In this document: one piece after another, positions 1-5,789 of the stretch
Layout: each line of letters begins with the position of its first letter
Position numbering within the stretch: position 1 is the first letter of the stretch
Assembly: GCA_004297235.1 (NCBI GenBank)
Contig: SCUR01000393.1
Span: forward strand, 1 to 5,842
DNA length: 5,842 nucleotides
Direction: 5' to 3'
Source: Candidatus Manganitrophaceae bacterium
Lineage (GTDB): Bacteria; Nitrospirota; Nitrospiria; SBBL01; Manganitrophaceae
Program-made: the position numbers and the translations under genes
Notes under the pieces: model-generated
Seen by the model: only the letters and a program-made list of their open reading frames with translations
Told to the model about the DNA's origin: nothing
The model's database searches: none

Positions 1-29
1 GAAATTGAAACCGATCTTTTGGGGTCCTT

Positions 30-398
30 CTAAGCGTGACCGGTGCAGAGTCCCAGCCGGTCAATTTTGGCCAAGAGGAGCTCGAACGAAAAAGGCTTCG
101 GCAGATAGTCATTGACACCGGCCTGAACCGCCTCCTGCTGAGCATCCGGAGAATCTCGCGCCGTCATCATGAGCACCGGCGTCATTCTCCGACGGCGCCT
201 CAACTCTCTACAGACTTCCAATCCGTTCATCCCGGGTAGATAGACATCCAGAAGAATGACTTCGTAAGCGTGCTCTTGCGCAAGACCGAGACCGATTTCC
301 CCCGTGAGGGCGATGTCGACCGTGTGCTGCTCCCCCTCCAGGCCTCTCTTCAAGAATCCCAATATCCTTTCATCGTCTTCAACAATCAAAATATGCAT
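30..398 (-). CDS. Receiver-only (single-domain) response regulator
   Basis: This 122-aa protein is essentially one CheY-like receiver domain that accepts phosphate from a histidine kinase, most likely the one encoded just upstream (472-1350). Phosphorylation-site residues are intact: acidic pocket E7/D8/D9, phospho-acceptor D51 in VILLDVYLPG, switch T79 and invariant K101 in LPKPF. The start ATG (396-398) has a GGAG Shine-Dalgarno five bases upstream. The receiver is most like those of OmpR-family regulators. It aligns without gaps to the regulator at 2052-2723, with 20 of the first 30 residues identical, but the protein stops (TAG, 30-32) where an OmpR protein would continue into a winged-helix domain. 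The last residues (RLGLCTGHA) do not look like a normal linker. It may be a true single-domain regulator acting by protein contact or phosphorelay, or a regulator that lost its effector. The 29 bases before the window edge cannot settle this. Confidence 0.87.
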   Translation of the reverse strand: MHILIVEDDERILGFLKRGLEGEQHTVDIALTGEIGLGLAQEHAYEVILLDVYLPGMNGLEVCRELRRRRRMTPVLMMTARDSPDAQQEAVQAGVNDYLPKPFSFELLLAKIDRLGLCTGHA

Positions 399-403
399 AC
401 GAT

Positions 404-407
404 CTCC
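404..407 (-). promoter_or_regulatory. Ribosome binding site of the receiver-only regulator
   Basis: GGAG on the minus strand, five bases before the ATG at 396-398. It supports that start and shows that the gene, 73 bp after the kinase stop, is translated from its own site rather than by stop-start coupling. Confidence 0.6.
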
Positions 408-471
408 ATCTAATCATCCATACGACCGACCTTGATCTCCTCTAAAATAATTGCAAACAGAGGGCCGGGGC

Positions 472-1350
472 TCACTTCTTCGATAAGGGGCGATCGGGGA
501 CATCGACGATGAAAGTCGACCCGACTCCTAATTTGCTTTCCACCCGAATGGTCCCGCCGAGCGAGGCGACCATCTTCCTGACGATGGCCAATCCCAAACC
601 TGTTCCGCTGCCGTAGGAGGACCCTGCCTCCTTCACGACCCCCTGCTCGTATTCCTCGAAGATTTTCTCTAAATCCTGTGCGGCAATTCCGACACCGGTG
701 TCCGAAACGGAAAGTCGAATCCCTCCCTGCTCGGAGAGAGGGTGAAGTTCAATCTGAATCCGACCCCGCTGCGTAAATTTAATGGCGTTGCTCAGCAGAT
801 TACTCAGCGCACTCTTCATCCGAACCGGATCGGTCATGAGCCGGGTGGGACAAGCCGGATCAATGACTCGTTCGAGATGGAGCTCCTTCTCATTTAAGAA
901 AGGCTCAAAGATCATGCAGACCCGCTCGACCAGCTCCTGCAGATGGGTAGATACCGCTTGGACCGGCATTTTGCCGGAGTCGATTCTCGACAGATCCAAG
1001 ACGTTGTCGACCAGATGAACGATCTCCAGAACATCCATGTTCATCCGCGTCATTGCGCGGGATTGCTCCGGACTGAGCGCTCCGAAGGTTCCGTTTCTGA
1101 GCAATTGGATGAACCCGAGAAGACTGTTTAAAGGGGTTTTTAACTCATGGGCGATATAGGATAGAAATCGACTTCGCGACCGGAGGGTTGATCCGCTCTT
1201 ACTCCGCTCCGGTCCGGCTTCCTTGCTTCTTTTCCGACTGAAGGCGTCTCTCTTCGGGCGTTTTGCTTCTTTCTCTATCCCTCTGAGGCGGACCCGCAAT
1301 CCTTCCAGCTCTTTGAGAAGCTCTTTCCTTGTTTTTTCTTGATCGTCCAT
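472..1350 (-). CDS. Soluble sensor histidine kinase (HisKA-HATPase_c)
   Basis: From the ATG at 1348-1350 the product is 292 aa, a cytoplasmic autokinase that should phosphorylate the neighbouring lone receiver. Order of parts: a short predicted coiled coil (about 1-30, MDDQEKTRKELLKELEGLR...); a strongly basic linker (about 29-61, 13 Lys/Arg in 33 residues); a HisKA dimerisation helix with phospho-acceptor H68 in IAHELKTPLNSLLGF; N box with N188 in NLLSNAIKF; G1 box SDTGVGI with D217; and G2 box GSGTGLGLAIV (about 247-257). No membrane helix and no PAS, GAF or other sensor domain is visible. The start was chosen because the N-terminus matches the typical opening of this kind of kinase. The frame stays open upstream, with an alternative ATG at 1516-1518 just seven bases after the PilZ stop. 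That would add 56 residues of unfamiliar sequence. Neither start has a strong Shine-Dalgarno. It is likely co-transcribed with the PilZ gene and the receiver gene. Confidence 0.88.
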   Translation of the reverse strand: MDDQEKTRKELLKELEGLRVRLRGIEKEAKRPKRDAFSRKRSKEAGPERSKSGSTLRSRSRFLSYIAHELKTPLNSLLGFIQLLRNGTFGALSPEQSRAMTRMNMDVLEIVHLVDNVLDLSRIDSGKMPVQAVSTHLQELVERVCMIFEPFLNEKELHLERVIDPACPTRLMTDPVRMKSALSNLLSNAIKFTQRGRIQIELHPLSEQGGIRLSVSDTGVGIAAQDLEKIFEEYEQGVVKEAGSSYGSGTGLGLAIVRKMVASLGGTIRVESKLGVGSTFIVDVPDRPLSKK

Positions 1351-1525
1351 GGGGAGCCGATCCTGTCTGGAGGATCTGATTTGCGGAACGACCTGATGCA
1401 TCAAGGCGGATGAGAAGCGGGGGGAGAGGTCGACCTCACCTTGTTCTCCCCTTCCGGTTCGGAGACAAAGAACGGGCGAGGGCAATCCGACCATCGGAAA
1501 TGGAATCACCTCTTCCATCCGTGCT

Positions 1526-1864
1526 TCAGTAAATGAACCGGGCCCCGACTTTGAAATGAGCGTCCGACATCTTCTCAACCCACCGGATCTCCACAAGGGT
1601 CGGAATATTGATGGGGACCGATTCCAATTTGAAGGCCATTCTTAAGAACTGGTTAACCTCCAGTTTGGTCTTTGTAATGAGGCAGACTCCTCCATCACTG
1701 ATATTTTTGGCCTTACCGACAATGGCCGACCGGGGAGGCTTCTTCGTCTGGAGCGAGGTCCCCTTCCAAAGGACAATCTCCTCATTAAAAGAAACTCTTT
1801 TGTTCTCTCTGGGCGGATTGAATAGGGTCTTTTGTGCGATGTCGTTCAGCACGAGTGATGTCAT
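1526..1864 (-). CDS. Single-domain PilZ protein, probable c-di-GMP receptor
   Basis: This 112-aa protein is a PilZ domain, the common bacterial receptor for the second messenger cyclic-di-GMP. Both ligand-binding motifs are present: RxxxR as R19-E-N-K-R23, followed by beta-strand sequence, and (D/N)xSxxG as N54-I-S-D-G-G59. The barrel strands continue through VEIRWVEK and end in the usual GARF-type strand (KVGARFIY). It should therefore bind the ligand and relay it by protein-protein contact, since it has no other domain. The ATG at 1862-1864 is preferred because GAGGGGG lies six bases upstream. A GTG at 1886-1888 in the same frame would add MKKPRGKK but has only a weak AGG nine bases upstream. 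The gene heads the PilZ-kinase-receiver group and probably starts that transcript, since 187 bp separate it from the regulator gene upstream. The partner protein is not evident from sequence; the downstream kinase is the natural candidate. Confidence 0.88.
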   Translation of the reverse strand: MTSLVLNDIAQKTLFNPPRENKRVSFNEEIVLWKGTSLQTKKPPRSAIVGKAKNISDGGVCLITKTKLEVNQFLRMAFKLESVPINIPTLVEIRWVEKMSDAHFKVGARFIY

Positions 1865-1870
1865 CTTTTT

Positions 1871-1877
1871 CCCCCTC
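1871..1877 (-). promoter_or_regulatory. Ribosome binding site deciding the PilZ start
   Basis: GAGGGGG on the minus strand, six bases before the ATG at 1862-1864. It is much stronger than anything upstream of the in-frame GTG at 1886-1888, so the 112-residue form is favoured. Confidence 0.6.
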
Positions 1878-1906
1878 GGTTTTTTCACGTTGAGTGCCTA
1901 TCTACA

Positions 1907-1929
1907 TTCAGCTTACGCGTTTCAGCTTA
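1907..1929. repeat. Pair of 9-bp direct repeats upstream of the PilZ gene
   Basis: TTCAGCTTA occurs exactly at 1907-1915 and again at 1921-1929, separated by five bases (CGCGT); on the minus strand it reads TAAGCTGAA twice. The 14-bp period does not match the 10-11-bp period most common for OmpR-family tandem sites. The pair lies about 43-65 bp upstream of the PilZ ATG and directly abuts the Shine-Dalgarno of the plus-strand candidate small ORF. It could be an operator for either direction. No clear sigma-70 promoter could be assigned beside it. Confidence 0.4.
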
Positions 1930-1946
1930 AAGGAGAAAGATGAAAA

Positions 1947-2132
1947 ATGGATGAAGAAGAAATTAGAAAAGAATTAAAAGGACAAGAACATCTTCATCGG
2001 GGAATTCAGGCGGCGCGGCGTCGACGACGGGACCCGGACGGAGAGAAAGGGTCAGTCCAAAATTTTATAACCGATATCTCGGACCGTATGAATCAACTTC
2101 TTGGAATACCCTTCATCGACTTTTTTTCTTAA
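1947..2132 (+). CDS. Candidate small plus-strand ORF, unknown function
   Basis: A 61-codon reading frame beginning MDEEEIRKELKGQEHLHRGI. It is the only plus-strand frame with a good translation signal: AAAGGAG at 1929-1935, 11 bases before the ATG. A second ATG at 1940-1942 is nearer but opens only a four-codon frame (MKNG). The first ~35 residues are very charged and plausibly helical, with a run of five arginines (about 24-28), and the 5' end is strikingly A/G-rich. The last ~27 codons run antisense to the 3' end of the response regulator at 2052-2723 and look like a shadow of it, so a true protein may have been shorter or the frame may be a remnant. I do not recognise a family. It could be a real small protein, a decayed gene start, or chance. 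Confidence 0.27.
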   Translation: MDEEEIRKELKGQEHLHRGIQAARRRRRDPDGEKGSVQNFITDISDRMNQLLGIPFIDFFS

Positions 2133-2723
2133 ATAGCGGATGTAGACATCGACGACATTAGTCAACGTATCGTAATGATATCCCCAGACTTTTTCAAGAA
2201 TGGAGGTCCGGCTGAGCACTTTATTGGGATGAGACATCAGGTATTCCAGGAGCGCGAACTCCTTGGCCGTCAGCGGAATGAGCTTTCCGGCTCGCCGGAC
2301 CTCATGAGAATCTCGGGTGAGGATCAGATCGGCTACCTTCAGCTCTTGGCTCTCTTCCCGGAACGGACCGCGTCGCAGGAGGGCTTTCATCCGGGCCAGC
2401 AATTCTTCGAATGCGAACGGCTTTGTTAAATAGTCGTCGGCTCCGATTCGGAGCCCCTCCACTTTTTCCTCCAGGGTGTCTTTCGCCGTCAACATTAAAA
2501 TGGGGGCTTCGATTCGCTCTTCTCTTAATGTTTGGCAAACCTCCGAACCGCTTTTTAACGGAAGGACCAGATCGAGGATGATCAGCCGATAGGAAATCGC
2601 CCGCGCCATGTCGACCGCCTCCTGGCCGTCATGGGCCACATCGACCCGATAGTGCTCCGCCTCCAGTCCCCGCTTCACAAAGCTGACAATCCGCTCATCG
2701 TCTTCGACCAGAAGAATCTCCAT
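2052..2723 (-). CDS. OmpR/PhoB-family DNA-binding response regulator
   Basis: This complete 223-aa regulator has a normal two-domain layout. The receiver domain spans about 1-118, with acidic pocket E7/D8/D9, phospho-acceptor D51 in LIILDLVLPL, switch T79 and K101 in LTKPF. The winged-helix DNA-binding domain spans about 127-223 and includes LIPLTAKEFALLEYL, the recognition helix TNVVDVYIRYLRKKVD (about 188-203) and the terminal wing HTVRDIGYKI. It should bind promoters when phosphorylated by the membrane kinase encoded immediately upstream. Its ATG (2721-2723) directly abuts the kinase TAG (2724-2726), with AAGG six bases before it, so the two are translationally linked and almost certainly cognate. 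Targets are unknown; autoregulation of this operon or control of the PilZ group 187 bp downstream are reasonable guesses. Its receiver is closely similar to the lone receiver at 30-398. Confidence 0.95.
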   Translation of the reverse strand: MEILLVEDDERIVSFVKRGLEAEHYRVDVAHDGQEAVDMARAISYRLIILDLVLPLKSGSEVCQTLREERIEAPILMLTAKDTLEEKVEGLRIGADDYLTKPFAFEELLARMKALLRRGPFREESQELKVADLILTRDSHEVRRAGKLIPLTAKEFALLEYLMSHPNKVLSRTSILEKVWGYHYDTLTNVVDVYIRYLRKKVDEGYSKKLIHTVRDIGYKILD

Positions 2724-4055
2724 CTAGGCCTTGACCCTTTCGAAAATGGGAAGGTGCACCGTCACGGTCGTACCGACATCCATTTGGCTGGCGATGGTGA
2801 TTTTACCATCATGGGCTTCGGCAATCCACTTTGCGATCGGCAATCCCAATCCTGTTCCCTTGGCGATCGATTTGGTCTTCTCCACCCGATAGAATCGCTC
2901 AAAAACATGCGGAAGGGATTCTTTGGGGATGCCGACACCATGATCATGAATGATCATCCGCCCCCAACCCTCTCCTTTTTCCCATGCGATCTCCACCGCG
3001 CCTCCGACCCTGGAATAGTTGATCGCATTATCGATAATGATGACAAAAAGCTGTCGGAGCCTCTGCGGGTCGCCCTGAAAGACGATCTCCTCCTCCGGTA
3101 ATCCGTTCAAGGAGAGGGTCATCCCCTTTTTCAACGCCAGAACCTCTCCTTCATGGAAGGCCTCTCGAATGATTTCCTGGAGCACGACCTCCCGCTTTTC
3201 GATCTGCAAATTCCCCGATTCCGAACGGGCCAGAAACAAAAGATCGCTGACGAGCTTATTCAATTGATCCGCCAGAAGGATAATGTATTCGAGCACCCGT
3301 TTATATTCAGAGATCGGCTTTTCTTTTCCCCGCAACGTGACCTCCGCCTCACCGCGGATGACCGCCAGCGGGGTTCGAAGCTCATGGCTGATATCGGCGA
3401 AGAATTGTCCCTTGATGTATCCCAGCTCCTTCAGCTTTTGATTGGAGATCTCAAGCGCCCGTCGCGACTCCTCCATTTTATATCGCGACTCAAACTCCTG
3501 GTAGCGAAGTCGGGAGACAAAATAAGCCCCGGTCAAAGCGATGCCCATCGTCGAGAGGAGAAAGGAATTGTTGCTGATCAGGATCTCCGGATGGGTAATC
3601 TGATCGTAGAGAAAAACAGGAATAATATAGACCCCATACATGATCAGGCAAACAACGGCGGTGATCTTCACCTCCCACGCATAGAGCATGGAAATGGCCA
3701 GCATCACCAGATTAAGACCGGCATAGTAGGGTGACTCATACCCGCCTAGATAGCGTGTCATCAGGGAGATGGTCGCTCCGATCAAAAGGGCCGTGACTCC
3801 TCCGATTACATTGATCGATCGGCCTCCCCATTGTGTAAACGAAAAGAGGAAAAGAAGAAGGGTTAAAAAAGAACAGGCGAATCGGATCAATAAAAAGGTG
3901 CCAAAATAATCGCGAACAACGAAGTAATCGAGAAGGCTGAAGAGAGGAACCAGCGTGAACCCTAAAACACAGGCAATCCTGACACGAGACAGGTTGATCT
4001 CACGCAGGTATTCACGAAAGGCAAAACGAAAGGTTGGATCTTTAAGCTTTTCCAT
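2724..4055 (-). CDS. Membrane histidine kinase with six-helix sensor region
   Basis: This 443-aa kinase has a membrane sensor in its N-terminal 185 residues. Six hydrophobic segments are visible at about 26-47, 51-73, 80-102, 109-127, 131-150 and 163-181, joined by short loops and leaving almost no periplasmic domain. Such a sensor suits a lipophilic or membrane-borne signal. A coiled-coil linker (about 183-212) leads to HisKA with phospho-acceptor H224 in FFADISHELRTPLAVI. The ATPase domain has N343 in IIDNAINYS, G1 box HDHGVGIP with D371, F box FERFYR (385-390) and G2 box KGTGLGLPIAK (399-409). All catalytic motifs are intact. The ATG (4053-4055) lies inside the end of the methyltransferase gene (14-nt overlap). 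The preceding bases are pyrimidine-rich with no Shine-Dalgarno, so translation probably depends on the upstream gene. The regulator follows with no gap. A six-helix kinase beside a small-molecule methyltransferase recalls PhcS, and CqsS and LqsS have a similar sensor layout; I cannot show homology of the membrane region. Confidence 0.94.
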   Translation of the reverse strand: MEKLKDPTFRFAFREYLREINLSRVRIACVLGFTLVPLFSLLDYFVVRDYFGTFLLIRFACSFLTLLLFLFSFTQWGGRSINVIGGVTALLIGATISLMTRYLGGYESPYYAGLNLVMLAISMLYAWEVKITAVVCLIMYGVYIIPVFLYDQITHPEILISNNSFLLSTMGIALTGAYFVSRLRYQEFESRYKMEESRRALEISNQKLKELGYIKGQFFADISHELRTPLAVIRGEAEVTLRGKEKPISEYKRVLEYIILLADQLNKLVSDLLFLARSESGNLQIEKREVVLQEIIREAFHEGEVLALKKGMTLSLNGLPEEEIVFQGDPQRLRQLFVIIIDNAINYSRVGGAVEIAWEKGEGWGRMIIHDHGVGIPKESLPHVFERFYRVEKTKSIAKGTGLGLPIAKWIAEAHDGKITIASQMDVGTTVTVHLPIFERVKA

Positions 4056-5238
4056 AGGAGAGGATTGCGGCTTTCGCCTGTTTCTCGACGCCCCCCGCGG
4101 TATCCTTGGTGATGCTCAAATAGAGCTGCGCCCCTATCTCATCTTTTTCTACGAAGGTCCTCACGGGAACAGAAATTCCCTCTGCCAGACGCATCATCTC
4201 CTCGGGCGTCCGATAGAGCAGGTACCACTCCGCCACATATTCCATGAAATAACGGGAATCGCAGCTGGAGTCTATATTTCCGATGATCAGCTCTCCCTTT
4301 TCGGACAGCAATCCATAGAGCTTCTGTAATAAACGTTTCGCAATATGCGTGGGAAGATAATCAAACAAACCCATTGCATAAATCAAGTCCTGACCAACCA
4401 ATTGATTCAACATGTAAGGATCCAGGATCAACTGATGGATCGACTTATTGAGGAAGCATACGTTGATGCGGCTCTGTGTCGCCTCTTTGAGCTCGCTGAT
4501 CTTTACACGACAATGGCGTAACGCCTCTTGTTCCGTATCGATCAGGGTCACACGGCACGGATCGCTCATCGGGTTCATCTTAATCAATTCTTGTATCTCT
4601 CTCGCCGGCCCACAGCCGATGCTCGTGAGAGAGACCGACTCTTTGTGGCGTGAAGCACGATCGATCGTATGGTCAATCTTCTCCAGAATATACGGAGCCC
4701 GATGAATCACCGACCGGGCCGCCGTCACCTGGCAACAATATCGATTGACCAGTCTGGCGAAGAGGGATTCTCCTTGATCGTGATTTCCGTAAAGCATATT
4801 CATCATTTCATAGTCGCCTGGATACCCCAGCGGCTTGGAATAGGCCCTCTTCACAAAAGGAGAGAGGAGCAGGAAAGGATGAAGATTGTGCTGAAAATAA
4901 TTCCGATGCAGATGATGCTCGTGAGGAGTAAAGTGTCTCACGATTTCGTTCATTCTTAAGATGAAGTAATCAAAATAACTCGAGAAGGCCCCTTCCGCCA
5001 GCATGAGGCTTTCCGCCTCCAGGGACCGCCGACGATCCTCTTTCGCAGAACGAAACGTGGACTGCTCCGCATCCAATTTCTGCTTCATTTCGGAAAGAAA
5101 AAGACAAAGATTGGAAACGAGCATTTTAAATGAAGGTGAAATGGGATGAAGAACTTTTCTGCTTTCCAGAAAGCGATTTGAACTTTGTCTGGCCTCGGTT
5201 TTCTGCATGGACGTTTTGGAAAAGCTATTCTTTTCCAT
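4042..5238 (-). CDS. Class I SAM-dependent methyltransferase, possibly PhcB-like signal synthase
   Basis: A 398-aa soluble protein in two parts. The helical N-terminal half (about 30-190) contains a GYPGDYEMMNMLY segment (138-150) that I associate with proteins annotated as 3-hydroxypalmitic acid methyl ester biosynthesis enzymes (PhcB type); this is from memory. The Rossmann methyltransferase fold follows: motif I SIGCGPAREI (206-215), motif II acidic D234 in VTLIDTE, an acidic-hydrophobic strand DLIYAMGLFDYLP (284-296) and GELIIGN (315-321). In Ralstonia, PhcB uses S-adenosylmethionine to methylate a 3-hydroxy fatty acid, giving a quorum signal; the substrate here is unproven. The ATG (5236-5238) has GGGAGAG ten bases upstream; an internal ATG at 5206-5208 has none. 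It is the first gene of an operon with the kinase (14-nt overlap) and OmpR regulator, so its product may be the kinase's signal. A non-signalling methyltransferase is the main alternative. Confidence 0.85.
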   Translation of the reverse strand: MEKNSFSKTSMQKTEARQSSNRFLESRKVLHPISPSFKMLVSNLCLFLSEMKQKLDAEQSTFRSAKEDRRRSLEAESLMLAEGAFSSYFDYFILRMNEIVRHFTPHEHHLHRNYFQHNLHPFLLLSPFVKRAYSKPLGYPGDYEMMNMLYGNHDQGESLFARLVNRYCCQVTAARSVIHRAPYILEKIDHTIDRASRHKESVSLTSIGCGPAREIQELIKMNPMSDPCRVTLIDTEQEALRHCRVKISELKEATQSRINVCFLNKSIHQLILDPYMLNQLVGQDLIYAMGLFDYLPTHIAKRLLQKLYGLLSEKGELIIGNIDSSCDSRYFMEYVAEWYLLYRTPEEMMRLAEGISVPVRTFVEKDEIGAQLYLSITKDTAGGVEKQAKAAILSYGKA

Positions 5239-5248
5239 AATTCTGCCA

Positions 5249-5255
5249 CTCTCCC
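5249..5255 (-). promoter_or_regulatory. Ribosome binding site of the methyltransferase
   Basis: GGGAGAG on the minus strand, ten bases before the ATG at 5236-5238. The spacing is slightly long, but this is the best site near the 5' end of the gene and supports the 398-residue form. Confidence 0.5.
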
Positions 5256-5601
5256 TTATTGATTCCCGCCGAACGCCGAATCGGATCCCGACACAAAACC
5301 TGGAACTCCCATGACAAATTCAAGCAAACATCAGCACCGTTGCAGAGCTCTTGGAAAGACTTTATCTCACCTTTCTATTCTTGTGAGATCTTCCTGACGG
5401 CTCTCCTAATGTTCTTACCCATATCTAGAACTTTGGAGGTGTTTTCCGGGATCATCAACCGCTACTTGCCCATCGACACGTTTACAACGGAGGCGGCTCT
5501 GAGAAAATTATTTTCCTACAGAACCTGATTGACCTCTCGTTACCAACTAAGATTAGGAAGACGAAAGTGGATAGACCCCGCCAGAATACCCCAATTTCAT
5601 T

Positions 5602-5742
5602 GTGAATGACAATCCCTTTGATACGTTTGTCATGACAGATGTTGGACGAATGTGGTCGACGATGGAAGCGAACGTTTCAGATGAGATAGAATCGGCGAAA
5701 GAGGAAATGGCTTCCGAAAGAGAGAAGCGAAAAAGACATTGA
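5602..5742 (+). CDS. Possible 46-aa small protein or gene-tail remnant
   Basis: A plus-strand frame from GTG (5602) to TGA (5740-5742) reads VNDNPFDTFVMTDVGRMWST and continues as a charged, helix-prone tail (MEANVSDEIESAKEEMASEREKRKRH). The residue mix looks like a real protein end. The frame is open further back to a TAG at 5572-5574, so an upstream frameshifted portion is conceivable. There is no Shine-Dalgarno before the GTG, and no family is recognised. It points away from the methyltransferase operon, which would make the two divergent only if this ORF has its own promoter. It may equally be the relic of a longer gene. Confidence 0.25.
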   Translation: MNDNPFDTFVMTDVGRMWSTMEANVSDEIESAKEEMASEREKRKRH

Positions 5743-5771
5743 TGACATACAATGGGGAGCGGGCAATTCAT

Positions 5772-5789
5772 ACGGTTCCGACTAACCGT
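5772..5789. repeat. Short perfect inverted repeat
   Basis: ACGGTT (5772-5777) and AACCGT (5784-5789) form a 6-bp perfect stem with a six-base loop, 30 bp after the stop of the 46-codon candidate ORF. No T-tract follows on either strand, so it is not a standard intrinsic terminator. It could be a weak hairpin or a dimeric protein-binding site. Confidence 0.25.

Noticed and set aside
396..412. Upstream ATG in TAGATGGAGAT before the lone receiver, identical over 11 bases to the start of the OmpR regulator gene
   Set aside because: That ATG is out of frame with the receiver and meets a stop after seven codons. The shared 11-mer is most simply the GGAG ribosome site plus chance or old duplication.
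455..475. G+C-rich inverted sequence after the soluble kinase gene, considered as a terminator
   Set aside because: The arms mismatch after three pairs, and the lone receiver gene follows in the same direction with its own ribosome site.
1886..1905. Possible sigma-54 promoter (GGCAC ... TG) upstream of the PilZ gene
   Set aside because: The essential GC of the -12 element is missing and the spacing is off.
1608..1943. Plus-strand 111-codon frame
   Set aside because: It lies opposite the PilZ gene, which has both defining motifs and a strong ribosome site. The frame's hydrophobic runs come from reading the barrel strands antisense.
2631..3734. Long plus-strand reading frames at 2631-3101 and 3153-3734
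   Set aside because: They are antisense to the membrane kinase, whose H, N, G1, F and G2 boxes are unambiguous. Their sequence resembles no family and they lack ribosome sites.
5259..5528. Plus-strand 89-codon frame ending in TEAALRKLF, considered as a mutator-type transposase fragment
   Set aside because: It begins only at a TTG and the likeness covers a few residues. No catalytic motif or terminal inverted repeat was seen, so I did not call a mobile element.
5529..5557. Possible sigma-70 promoter TTGACC with 17-bp spacer on the plus strand
   Set aside because: The -35 is good but the hexamer at the right spacing (ATTAGG) matches only two of six consensus bases.
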